DNA of 64,000 bases from Xestospongia muta (GCA_963693285.1 OY848918.1:8497156-8561155), one strand, 5' to 3'. Positions 23,299-35,947 are shown, counted from the first letter of the stretch. Numbers and translations are program-made. Notes: generated from the sequence alone by a model not told the origin.

Positions 23299-25282
23299 AT
23301 GAAAGAGTATGATACAATATTGATTTGTCTTCTATTACCAGTTATAAGTGAGTTAATATATAATATTTGTTAGTATGGCTTTTTAGTGAACATAGAAGCT
23401 TCAGTTATAAGAAATATGAAGAAGTATACATGACTGGTTTACTTTCTCTTTTTTATACGTAGGTAGCACAGAAGCTTCAGTTACAAGTCTAGACTGTAAT
23501 CATGGAGTATGTCCACAGACACAAGGAGCACTCACTTGTACAATAAATGGCAGTGTAGTAGCTTGGTATACGCCTCCATCAGATAGTAGTCCCATTGCTA
23601 CAGTAAGTTCTGGACAAGTTAGTAATGTTGATAATACTGGGTTTTGTGCTGCTCTTGTGAGCAATACTTCTGAACTAACAACTAATTTAAGTTTTACTGC
23701 CACTACTGATAAGAATGGAACACAAGTCAGGTGTAGTGATGTAATAGATACAAACTCAATGACTTGTACTCTTATGATATCAGGTATGTCACTAACAGTA
23801 TCATAATATATAACTATGATGTACTATCATTATAAGGTCCTCCAAGTGATGCTCCTACAACACTGGGTTTTACAGCTCTCACAAACACATCAGTTACTCT
23901 CTACTGGTCACCTACTCTTCATCCTAACTGTATAGTTAACTATACTGTTGAGATCAGAACAACCAGTGATAATATCTTGATCAGTAGTCTTAGTACTGGT
24001 AGTAATATCACCAGTATTAATGTGTCTACTGGTCTCAATCAGTCAGTAGAGTATCAATACAGAATAGTAGGGTCTGATGCTGTTAATAGATTAGGACCCT
24101 ATAGTCAATATACTATGTTCACTTTAGATGGTAAGAGTTAGATTATTCTAGTTCCCTTGAGGAGTGCTAATTTTTAGTTCTACAGGCTGTACCACTAATT
24201 ACTTATAATATCACAAAGAATACAGACAACTACACTATTGTTATAATTTGGGAGGCATGTATTTCTGTTTATAATAACTGAGTCTAGTTTTTATTTAGTC
24301 TCGTCCACTCTCCACTCATCCTCCTCTCTTGTACTACAAAGTCTATCACAATATATCAGGTTCACTAACTGTTAATATAACTACTGTTACTAACATTACA
24401 TTGACTGGAGTACTAGCTGGATATACCTACATTATAACAGTGGTACCAGTTAATATACTAGGAGATGGATACCCTAATAAGACTATAGGTTATTTCAATA
24501 TTATTATAAAGTGTGTTATATTTACTTCTCATACAGTTATCATTCCTAAAATACCAATAATTACTAGTACTAGTATTGTAACAATATCATCTGAACATTG
24601 TAAGAGTGTAACATACAAAATTAATTACATATCATTTGTATTAATAACACCACTAAATGCACCTAGTCTCTTTTCTACAACTTTAATTGATACATCAATT
24701 ATTAGTAAGTGCAAAACATTTATAATCACTTACTTAATGATGAATATAGAAACTTTGGTCCCTTTGATGTCTTTATTACAAAGTGCAACTAAAACAAGTA
24801 CAATATCTTTAAACTCAACAAGTATGTCCTTAGAAATTATTATAATTTAAGTATTACAATATAATAAAATGTCTATATATATATTCTATTTTTTGTATAG
24901 CAGTTTCTATTTATAGCCTGTCAGGTTCATCTCCTACAAGTAATTTAATCAATCTAATATAACATTCCTATTTCTATTTGACAATAGCAGTAATCACTAC
25001 CACAACATCATCAACATCTGCTGGAATATATTATGTTATTGGGACTGTTGGAGGTATTATTGTTTTCATACTAATTGCTGTAGTACTATTTGTAACTGGT
25101 TTTATAATGATTAGAAGACAAAATAAAAGTCAGGTGTTCCTATAATTACTTAATCCGTTAATACTCTCAATATAGACAAGAAAGCAAGTGGTAGTCCAGT
25201 AACTGTTTCTCTGAGGTAAGCTCATATATACTAATATTCATCTTAATGATTAAACTTTAGAAACATTAAAGACAATAACTGA
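23299..25282 (+). CDS. L4: Ig/FN3 receptor, tail cut by a stop after the membrane exon
   Basis: Predicted 486 aa: signal peptide 23299-23347 (MKEYDTILICLLLPVI), Ig-like 23463-23783, FN3-1 23837-24130 (one codon shorter than usual), FN3-2 24178-24254 and 24299 to about 24704, stalk 24750-24821 and 24901-24939, membrane exon 24988-25128, then 25176-25215 and 25261-25282. A TGA at 25280-25282 ends the frame about 20 residues after the helix, where L5 has AACAGAGAAG. All exons before it are in phase. The Ig exon start at 23463 was chosen because the first AG (after 23347) leads to a second, broken signal-like exon and a stop. FN3-2 has a GC donor (GAG|GCATGT at 24255). The product would be a membrane receptor with no ITIM-like motif. 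This could be a decoy or activating-type form, or early decay. Confidence 0.6.
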
Positions 25283-26240
25283 GAAGAGGTATGATGTTAT
25301 TATTTATATGTACATAGTTAATACCTGCATTAGTAAATGAACATTTATTGATACAAAAATGTGATTGATTATCATAACTCATTATTAGTTTATGTTATCT
25401 AATTTGGAGTTACTCATCATTTCTTAAAATAATTTGGTCTTTACTATAGTTATCTTAAGACCCCACCTATGATGAAGTAAACAAGAAACCACAATCTCTA
25501 TCTCTACAATATGTTGAGATCCCTCCTCCAGTGCCTCCTTATTTAGCTGATAATGACCAGCCACCTCCGAAACCACTGTTCCATTTTGAGGATAATCCTT
25601 CTGTACCCCCTTATAATGATGAACCTGTGATAGTTCAGTATTCTGAAGTCAAGAGAGAGCATATAGCACTTCATACAGCTGAAGGAAATTATTCTGTTTT
25701 GAAGAGAGAAGTGAGAGAAGTCAGTACATAGGTACACAATCACATGACCATATTATTGTAGAGCAGAGAGAATAATTCTCAGTTACAAAAGACTGGTTTG
25801 TATTTAACTCTAAATAATGAAGTAAGAGATAATACAGTCAACTATATTATAATAACTTACATTATATTAGTTAAAAAAACCAATCGGAGCCAGAGCTGAG
25901 CCAAGAGGAGTTAGAAATATAATATATGCAGAACTGGGCAATGTTCCTAAGAACAGACCAATGGCACCTCCTACATCAAATTTAGAGCAGTCTGTTATTT
26001 ACTCTGATATCAAAGCACCAACTGACTCTAATAAGGTATCTTATGTGATATAACAATGTTGCCATAATCTTCTTTAATTGTCACTAACAGAGGCTTTCTA
26101 CAAAAGGTATTATGATACAGGCTCAGTTAGGAGAAATGGAGCTACCTCCACCACGTCCTCCTAAACCTGGTCCCAAACCCGGTTTCCATGGCAGTGGAGG
26201 CCAGTCAACAACAGTAATTCCCTCTATACATCACCTGTAA
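25283..26240 (+). pseudogene. L4 tail exons behind the premature stop
   Basis: The L-type tail exons follow with YDEV, YVEI (LQYVEI), VQYSEV, NYSVL, LYSTL, IIYAEL, VIYSDI and PRPPKP, to TAA at 26238-26240. A second stop lies at the start of the large tail exon: TTATCTTAAGAC replaces TTATCTTCAGAC near 25450. Two independent stops make readthrough unlikely, although most tyrosine motifs are intact, so the loss is recent or the exons serve as sequence donors. Confidence 0.6.
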
Positions 26241-26501
26241 AATGATTATAACTCACTACTGACTTATACAATGTTAAATATGTCACTTTTTTAGTTCATT
26301 ATTTTATTTTATCATGTTTTAGATGTCAATAGTTTTTAGCTATTGTTAAACTAGTATCATTTGTTTATTAACTATAATATGTTAACTAGTATTTGTTTAC
26401 ATATGAACTTAATATGATCACTTTGTATCATTATAGCAGCTGTCGGTATTAATTATTAATCACTAGTCTTCTCAGTATTCATTGTGAGATATATATATAC
26501 G

Positions 26502-26547
<46 letters not shown>

Positions 26548-26996
26548 GTATGTATGTATGTATATATATATATATTTAGCTAATGTATGTTTATTTAATA
26601 TATTTACATCATCTGATACATCATCCTTATATCAAAGGTAAACTTATTTTATCTTCATAAACAAACACACAGTACTATAGACTATATAAAACATAGAACA
26701 ATATACAAATTAACTTTGTACTACTTTAAATTAGTGTTAATTGACTGATGATACATGTATGATTAGCATATACAATAGTGGAAATGTAAATGGTAACTGA
26801 CTGGGTATTTCATTTATTATTATTGTCATAACATGAAACTGATAATGATAAAGTTAATTATAAATAGTTTTATCTTACCACAATATTATCAATGAAATAT
26901 AATAACACAACAAACATAAAACTTGCAAAAATCATCAAAGGAATTAACTAAAAATTAACCAGGTATTTATAAATCAAGGGAGAAAATACTGTAAAA
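26241..26996. repeat. Spacer repeat with long (AT)n tract
   Basis: No gene is supported. L-type 3' flank, then an (AT)n/(GTAT)n tract at about 26490-26575, then the common spacer sequence. Confidence 0.6.
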
Positions 26997-27747
26997 TTAA
27001 TTCCATCTACCAGTTAATATACTAGGAGATGGATACTCTAATGACACTATAAGTTATTTAAATATTATTGTAAAGTGTGTTATGTTTACTTCTCATACAA
27101 TTATTATTCTTAAAGAATCAATAATTATTAGTGTTGTCACATTATAATCTAAATCTTACAGTAAGATTACTTATAAATAAGTAACATTATTTATATAAAA
27201 TTATAATCAAAATCATCGATAACTGTGGATAGTTCATATTCTACAACAGTAATGATCACAAGTGATTCACTTAACAATAGTAAATACAAGTTATATGATT
27301 GTGCAAATTTTGGTAATAAATATAGCAACTGTTTGTCCTTTCAAGTCCTTGTCAACTCCAACAAGCACTATGTCTTCACACTCAACTAGCAGTATGTCAT
27401 ATATATTCTCATTGAACACTATCTATTTCTTTACATTACAGATACAATTTATTTAAGTTCTTTATATGATTTCAGTGACTGTATCTTCAATGGTAACTAT
27501 TTCAACCTGTCCAAGTACATTATTAATAACATTATATAAATTAAGGTTATGTTTTTCATTATAAGTAATGAAAATCAACAAACCTCGTGTTTATCAGATA
27601 ATTAATAAAACAAACATGTCCTTCTTCAACCATGCTACTATGACATAATTAGGTCCGATATATGATGATGTGAAGTTACCAGAGACCTCTGAACAGAACT
27701 AGATCATTGAATTACAAGGAAATACTGCTTATGGATATATTAATTAA
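26997..27747 (+). pseudogene. S3: relic of short-tail receptor
   Basis: Starts inside the FN3-2 second half (27009 onward, VNILGDGY motif region). It continues with stalk-like Ser/Thr exons (around 27310-27400 and 27470-27520) and ends with a tail piece near 27655-27747 with the YDDV motif. The membrane helix coding part is deleted, and a stop (AACTAG) precedes the last conserved tail segment. No 5' exons are present. Confidence 0.6.
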
Positions 27748-28470
27748 GAACATGTGTTAACTTTATTATATATAATTACTAAACTTAGTCAAGTTATATG
27801 ACAGCAATATGTTTAATGTCTTGTTATGAAGAGTGAAAATACTAACTTAGAAAACAATCGTAAAGAATCATATTGGTGACAAAATAATTATGCTACATCT
27901 ACTGATACCAAATAATGCTATGAACACTTTATTAATAATAATATAAGGTATAGTGTTCATTGTACTCTAGATAATAGATAATTATATTACTCCTTTATTT
28001 CTATCATTGAACTAACAAGTTCAAAGTATATTTGTTATATGATACACATTTAAAAATATTATAAAGCAATATGTTACATTGTGCGACTTAAACTAAATGT
28101 ACCAATTTATCATTAAAATACTAATATCATTTACTTAGAAAATAATCATTAATAGTCTTTATAATAATAATGATACAATAACAATAAACTATATTACATA
28201 ATTTACAAACCATTGTTATAAATATTACATGTTATCTAGACCCACATGTCGTATATAGACTTTATGTAATACAAGTTCATACTTTACATCCACACATAGA
28301 GTGATTATAACATGTGGTCTGTTAAGTTTACATGAACTATCATAACATATGTACTTCATTTCCTTTTTCATTTTCCTTCATTTATTGGATATAGGGGTTC
28401 AGCAGGAAGTTATACATTGCTTTGTTATGAAATAAGTATCATTTTCTAAAATTTTTTATATATACTTCAT
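27748..28470. other. Spacer
   Basis: No gene is supported. AT-rich; 28140-28380 is related to 12180-12400, and 27760-28020 to 38580-38850. Confidence 0.45.
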
Positions 28471-28880
28471 TAATTAGTTCTACAAGCTGTATCACTAATC
28501 AATTACAACATTACAAATAATACAGTATTGACAATGCTGAACTAACAACTAATTTAAGTTTTACTGCCACTACTGATAAGACTAGAACACAAGTCACCTC
28601 CATATAATTATATATTTCGAACTCCAGGAGGAGTTAAAAATATAGTATATGCTGATTTGGGAAACATCCCTAGGAACAGACCAATGGCACCTCCTACATC
28701 AAATTTAGAGCAGTCTGTTATCTACTCTGATATCAAAGCACCAACTGACCCTAATAAGGTATCTTATGTGATATAACAACGCTTCCATAATCTTCTTTAA
28801 TTGTCACTAACAGAGGCTTTCTATAAAATGTATTATGATACAAGCTCAGTTAGGAGAAATGGAGTTACCTCCACCATGAA
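28471..28880 (+). pseudogene. Scrambled receptor exon scraps
   Basis: In order: a piece of the first FN3-2 half (28480-28525), a 60-nt piece from the middle of the Ig-like exon (28535-28595), the IIYAEL/VIYSDI tail exon (about 28620-28757, here IVYADL and VIYSDI), and the start of the last tail exon (28815-28876), which breaks off at the prolines. The first two are out of genomic order, so this is a composite of deletions or template switches. The tail part is shared with 54830-55056. Confidence 0.55.
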
Positions 28881-30190
28881 CTTCATATGATCACTTTATA
28901 TCATTATAGAAGCTGTCAGTATTAATTATTAATCATTAGTATTCTCTTTGTGACATGTGTGTGTGCGTATAAATATATATATATATATATACATATATAT
29001 ATCTTTAGTTAATGTATGTTTATTTACATCATCTGATACAGCCTCCTTTTGTCAAAATGTAAACTTATTTTATCTTTATAAACAAACACACAGTACTGTA
29101 GACGACATAAAGCATAAAACAGTATATAAATTAACTTGTGTACTAATTCAAATTAGTGTCAATTGACTGATGATATGAGTATGAATAACATATGTAATAA
29201 TGGAAAGGTAAGTAGAATGAACATGAAACTTACAAAAATCATCAAAGGAATTAACTGAAAATGGACCAGTTATTTATAAAACAAGTGAATTAACAGATTT
29301 TGAACTTTTAATCACAAAAAATATAATATATAATACATACACATGTACTTGTACTAGTATACATTAGATCTAAACATAACCATACATAGTTCATGTGATC
29401 AGTTCAGATTACATTGACTAACATAACACAAATACAATACATAGTATATAAACTAAGCTATATATATAATTACATATGTTATACATACATACATACATGT
29501 ATCTAGATAAGTCTATCAGTATGTTGGACTAGTTACAATTAATATGACATATTTCATATTTTAAACATTTGGTATACTCTATGTTTGTGAAGAACTAAGG
29601 GTATTGTTATCCTATTGAAAGATAAGATGTCATAATTTATGATAGTCTCATGTTCTATTGGACACATGTTGTACTGATAGTCTTGATGTGACACATGCTA
29701 GGTACTACCATTAGTTATTATAATACAATTAAGGAAATGTATCTGTAATAATAGTAAGCTGCTTCCTTGTTTGACAACATCTGTTTACTAAAAGATCAGT
29801 ATATACATTTATATTACATATAGATAATACATAACAGTCTGTATGATATGATGTATACTGTCTATAGGTATTAATGTAGTACTAAATTGGTATATACATG
29901 TATATGATACGTATTGTATCTATTATATGTGCTATATAGTATTAATTGATAATTTATATTAACATGTATGTGTTGTATACTATAAATTGATAATGAAATA
30001 AACATTGATGATGTTGTTACATATTTCAACTAATTACTTAATTATAAACAGTGTACCTTGTACGAAGATTACTTGAACTACAATCAATACCACTTTTATT
30101 ATACATGTTATATATAAGGTATAGAGCTTATAGCATTAGGTGTTGTTCATGGAACAATGTTAGTTTGTGATCCAACTAATCCAGGTGATA
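28881..30190. repeat. Spacer repeat family, variant B
   Basis: No gene is supported. (TG)n and (AT)n near 28955-29000. 29320-30110 is closely repeated at 34733-35560 and 55390-56160. Confidence 0.6.
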
Positions 30191-30367
30191 ATTGATACTA
30201 GGTGGGTATACCTACATTATAACAGTGGTACCAGTTAATATACTAGGAGATGGATACCCTAATAAGACTATAGGTTATTTAAATATTATTATAAAGTATG
30301 TTATGTTTACTTCTCATACAGTTATCATTCATGATGAACCAATGATAATTAGTGTCAACATATTATA
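30191..30367 (+). pseudogene. FN3-2 fragment
   Basis: The 3' half of the second FN3-2 exon (VVPVNILGDGYPNK region) is joined to flank on both sides. No donor, acceptor or neighbouring exon. Confidence 0.6.
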
Positions 30368-31000
30368 GAATATCATAGAAAGACTATTTCAAGTGATTTA
30401 TCTAGAATAAGTAAGTACAGATTTAGTTATATATATATTTTAAATGAATATAGTAATTACGTGTTCTTTCATGTTCTTGTCAACTCCAACTTTACTCTCA
30501 TTTCAGTCAGTAATGTTATTACATAAATGTATCTGCTCTTTCAACAACTGTAACAATATTTAATAATTTTTTCATCATATAATGTTGAATATGTTAAGAA
30601 TCCATCAGTCCTTTGATGTTTATTACTAGACTCCACTAATTCTACATATTCAATGCTCACTCTATATATGTGATTTGTTTTAAGCAATCTTTACATTTAT
30701 GACTCCATACATGCAATTATTAATTTGATTATTTCCACTTTCATAATGACAGTATTATTATAATACTTTATTAGTCATTTTTTAATTTTTTAATTAATCA
30801 GTAAAGTAAACTTTCATCTTCATATATATCAGTAGAAGAGCTCCCATCAAATTCCAACAATTGATAATAAACGCATTCAATACAGGTACATCAAAGTCAA
30901 ACTTGTATGTTGACAACTATTGTAATTAACATTGAAGTCAATTTTAAGAACAACATAAGTGTTTCAATAAGTAATACAATAGTTGAGTTATAATGTAAAC
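30368..31000. other. Spacer upstream of L5
   Basis: No gene is supported; shared 5' flank of L genes. Confidence 0.5.
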
Positions 31001-31002
31001 TC

Positions 31003-31100
31003 AACCCACAAAACACACCACCTCTTTACATAAATATGTCTAACAGGTATTATTGCCATGTATAAGACCATTGTATCATAACGATAATCTACCTATGCAG
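31003..31100 (+). promoter_or_regulatory. Conserved promoter block of L5
   Basis: L-type block with CATAAATA at 31029-31036, 77 nt before the ATG at 31106. Confidence 0.5.
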
Positions 31101-31105
31101 TCAAA

Positions 31106-34075
31106 ATGAAAGAGTATGATACAATATTGATTTGTCTTCTATTACCAGTCATAAGTGAGTTAATATATAATATTTGCTAGTATGGCTTTATAGTAAACAG
31201 AAGCTTCAGTTACAAGAAATATGAAGAAGTGCATGACTGGTTTACTTTCTTTTTTTTCTTATACGGAGATAGCACAGAAGCTTCAATTACAAGTCTAGAC
31301 TGTAATCATGGAGTATGTCCACAGACACAAGGAGCAATCACTTGTACAATAACAGGAAGTGTAGCAGCTTGGTATTCTCCTCCATTAGATAGTAGTCCCA
31401 TTGCTACAGTAAGTTCTGGACAAGTTAGTAATGTTGATAATACTGGGTTTACTGCTGCTCTTGTGAGCAATACTTCTGGACTAACAACTAATTTAAGTTT
31501 TACTGCCACTACTGATAAGAATGGAACACAAGTCAGATGTGTTGATGTAATAGATACAAACTCAATGACTTGTACTATTATGATATCAGGTATGTCACTA
31601 ACAGTATCATATATAACTAACATGTACTATCATTATAAGGTCCTCCAAGTGATACTACTACAGGACTGGGTTTCACAGCTCTCACAAACACTTCAGTCAC
31701 TCTTTACTGGTCACCTCCTATTCTTAATCCTAACTGTATAGTTAACTATACTGTTGACATTAGGACTACAAGTGATAATATATTGATCAGTAGTCTTAGT
31801 ACTGGTAGTAATATCACCAGTATTAATGTATCTACTGGTCTCAATCAGTCAGTAGAGTATCAATACAGAGTAGTAGGGTCTGATGCTGTTAATAGATTAG
31901 GACCCTATAGTCAATATACTATGTTCACTTTAGATGGTAAGAGTTAGATTATTCTAGTTCCCTTGAGGAGTGCTAATTTTTAGTTCTACAGGCTGTACAA
32001 CTAATTAGTTATAATATCACAAAGAATACAGACAACTACACTATTGTTATAATTTGGGAGGTATGTATTTCTGTTTATAATAACTGAGTCTAGTTTTTTA
32101 TTTAGTCTCCTCAACTCTCCACTCATCCTCCTTTCTTGTACTATAAAGTCTATCACAACATATCAGGTTCACTAACTGTTAATATAACTACTGTTACTAA
32201 CATTACATTGACTGGAGTACTAGCTGGATATACCTACATTATAACAGTGGTACCAGTTAATATACTAGGAGATGGATACCCTAATAAGGCTATAGGTTAT
32301 TTAAATATTATTATAAAGTGTGTTATGTTTACTTCTCATACAGTTATCATTCCTGATGAGGAACCAATAATTACTAGTACTAGTATTGTAACAATATTAT
32401 CTGAACATTGTAAGAGTGTAACATACAAAATTAACTACATATTATTTGTATTAGTAACACCAGTAAATGGAACTAGTCTCTTTTCTACAACTGTAAGTGA
32501 TACATCAATTATTAGTAAGTGAAAAACATTTACTATCACTTACTTAATGATGAGTATAGAAACTTTGGTCCCTTTGATGTCTTTATTACAAAGTGCAACT
32601 AAAACAAGTACAATATCTTTAAACTCAACAGGTATGTCCTTAGAAATTATTATAATTTAAGTATTACAATATAATGAAATGTCTATATATATACTCTATT
32701 TTTTGTATAGCAGTTTCTATCTATAGCCTGTCAGGTTCATCTCCTACAAGTAATTTAATCAATCTAATATAACATTGATATTTCTATTTGATAATAGCAG
32801 TAATCACTACCACACCATCATCAACATCTGCTGGAATATATTATGCTATTGGGACTGTTGGAGGTATTATTGTTTTCATACTAATTGCTGTAGTACTAGT
32901 TCTAGCTGGTTGTATAATGATTAGAAAACAAAATAAAAGTCAGGTGTTCCTATAATTACTTAATCCATTAATACTCTCTATATAGACAACAAACCAAGTG
33001 GTAGTCCAGTAACTGTTTCTCTGAGGTAAGGTCATATATACTAATATTCATCTTAATGATTAAACTTTAGAAACATTAAAGACAATAACAGAGAAGAGGT
33101 ATGATGTTATTATTTATATGTAGATAGTTAATACTTGCATGAGTAAATGAACATATATTGATAGAAAAATGTGATTGATCATCATGAGTCACTATATTAT
33201 CACGACTCATTATTAATTTATGTCAATCTAATTTGGAGTTACTCATCATTTCTTAAAATAATTTGGTCATTACTATAGTTATCTTCAGACCCCACCTATG
33301 ATGAAGTAAATAAGAAACCACAGCCTCTATCTCTACAATATGATGAGGTCCCACCTCCAGTGCCTCCTTATTTAGCTGATAATGACCAGCCACCTCCTGA
33401 ACCACTGTTCCATTCTGAGGATAATCTTTCTGTACCCCCTTATAATGATGATCCTGTGGTAGTTCAGTATTCTGAAGTCAAGAGAGAGCATATAGCACTT
33501 CATACAGCTGAAGGAAATTATTCTGTTTTGAAGAGAGAAGAGAGAGAAGTCAGTTAAATGTAGGTACACAATCACATGACTATATTATTATTACAGAGCA
33601 GAGAAAATAATTCTCAGTTACAACAGACTGGTTTGTATTCAACTCTAAATAATGAAGTAAGAGATAATACAGTCAACTATATTATACTAACTTACATTAT
33701 ATTAGTTAAAAAAACCAATTGGAGCCATAGCTGAGCCAAGAGGAGCTGGAGGTATAATATATGCTGAACTAGGCAATATCCCTAAGAACAGACCAATGGC
33801 ACCTCCTACATCAAATTTAGAGCAGTCTGTTATCTACTCTGATATCAAAGCACAAACTGACTCTAATAAGGTATCTTATGTGATATAACAATGTTGCCAT
33901 AATCTTCTTTAATTGTCACTAACAGAGGCTCTCTACAAAAGGTATTATGATACAGGCTCAGTTAGGAGAAATGGAGCTACCTACACCACGTCCTCCTAAA
34001 CCTGGTCCCAAACCAGGTTTTCATGGCAGTGGAGGCCAGTCAACAACAGTAATTCCCTCTATACATCACCTGTAA
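31106..34075 (+). CDS. L5: intact long-tail Ig/FN3 receptor with ITIM-like tail
   Basis: Fifteen exons in phase give 715 aa: 31106-31154, 31194-31589, 31640-31936, 31984-32060, 32106-32409, 32455-32514, 32560-32631, 32711-32749, 32798-32938, 32986-33025, 33071-33098, 33279-33548, 33597-33656, 33706-33870, 33926-34075. Signal peptide 1-16; Ig-like domain within 17-148 (LDC, VCP, ITC, W, VRC, MTC); FN3-1 149-247; FN3-2 248-374; Ser/Thr stalk to about 440; helix about 446-467; tail 468-715. Tail YxxV/L/I tyrosines: Y508, Y522, Y565, Y582, Y605, Y630, Y655. LQYDEV, VQYSEV, IIYAEL and VIYSDI fit the ITIM consensus, which in vertebrates recruits SH2 phosphatases. PTPRPPKPGPKP (685-696) is an SH3-type ligand with RxxK. 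Several donors are GTCAG. The Ig exon carries about 25 extra N-terminal residues from an old second signal exon. Role inferred as inhibitory-type surface receptor; ligand unknown. Confidence 0.75.
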
Positions 34076-35630
34076 AATGATTATAACTCACTGCTGACTT
34101 ATACAATGCTAAATATGTCACATTTTTGGTTCATTATTTTATTTTATCATGTTTTAGATGTCAATAGTTTTTAGCTATTGTTAAACTAGTATCATTTGTT
34201 TATTAACTATAATATGTTAACTAGTATTTGTTTACATATGAACTTCATATGATCACTTTGTATCATTATAGCAGCTGTCAGTATAATTATTATTCACTAG
34301 TATTCTCAATATTCATTGTGATTTTAGCTAATGTATGTTTGTTTAATATATTTACATCATCTGATACATCATCTTTTTATCAAAGGTAAACTTATTTTAT
34401 CTTCATAAACAAACACACATTACTATAGACCACATATAGCATAGAACAGTATACAAAGTAACTTGTGTACTACTTCAAATTAGTGTTAATTGACTTATGA
34501 TACATGTATGATTAGCATATGTAATAGTGGAAGGTAAATGGTAATTGATTAGGTATTCCATTTATTATTATTGTCATGACATGAAACTGATAATGATAAA
34601 GTTAATTATAAATAGTTTTATCTTACCACAATATTATCAATGAAATATAATAACACAATAAACATGAAACTTACAGAAAAGTGAATTTAAAAAAGTAAGT
34701 TAACAGGTTTTGAACCTTTAGTCACAAAAAATCTAATATATAATACACACACATGTACTTGTTCTAGTATACATCAGATCTAAACAACACTCACACATAA
34801 TTCATTATAACATGTGATCAGTTCAGATTACATTGACTAACATAACACAAATACAATACATAGTATATAAACTAAGCTATATATATAATTACATATATTA
34901 TACATACATACATACATATATCTAGACATGTCTATCAGTACATTGGACTAGTTACAATTAATATGACATATTTCATATTTTAAACATTTGGTATACTCTA
35001 TGTTTGTGAAGAACTAAGGGTATTGTTATCCTATTGAAAGATAAGATGTCATAATTCGTGATAGTCTCATGCTTTATTGGACACATGTTGTACTGATAGT
35101 CTTGATGTAACACATGCTATGTACTAGCATTAGTTATTATATTACAATTAAGGAAACATATCTGTAATAATAGTAAGCTGCTTCCTTGTTTGACAACATC
35201 TGTTTACTAAAAGACCAGTATATACATTTATATTACATATAGATAATACATAACAGTCTATATGATATGTATACTGTCTATAGGTATTAATATAGTACTA
35301 AATTGGTGTATACATGTATATGATATGTATTGTATCTATAATATGTGCTATATAGTACTAATTGATAATTTATATTAACATGTATGTGTTGTATATTACA
35401 AATTAATAATGAAATAAACATTGATGATATTGTTACATATTTCAACTAATTACTTAATTGTAAACAGTACATGTTGTACAAACATTATTTGAAGTATAAT
35501 CAATACTACTTTTATTATACATGTTACATACATGGTATATAGCTTATAGCATTAAGTGTTGTTCATGGAACAATGTTAGTTTGTGATCCGGCTAATCCAG
35601 GTAATACTTGATGTCATAACAATAATACGT

Positions 35631-35763
35631 TAAGAGCTGACCAAAGAGGAGTTAGAAATATAGTATATGATGAATTAGACAATGTCCCTAAGAACAGACC
35701 AATGACACCTTCAACATCAAATTTAGAGCAGTCTGTTATCTACTCTAATATCAAGGCACCAAC
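35631..35763 (+). pseudogene. Tail-exon scrap (IIYAEL/VIYSDI exon)
   Basis: Matches the L-type tail exon. It reads IVYDEL at the first motif and VIYSNI at the second, then ends before the donor. Flanked by unrelated spacer on both sides. Confidence 0.6.
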
Positions 35764-35947
35764 AAAAGGCTAGCCTGTAGAAGCAGTAACTAGATAAGCC
35801 TGCTGCCACCACAATAGACAAAGCCCGTCTCACTGAGTCACACCAATCTACTTTTACTTAATAATGATAAAAAGATGTGTTGTTTATTTTATTTATTTAT
35901 TGACTAATACATCTTATTTTTCTGATGTATATAGTTTAATACTTTTA

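Noticed and set aside
31306..31623. Long minus-strand open frame opposite the L5 Ig-like exon (and similar ones at 14586, 18623, 43857 and 57832)
   Set aside because: It is the antisense of a conserved coding exon, with no splice or start signals; openness follows from the codon pattern of the sense exon.
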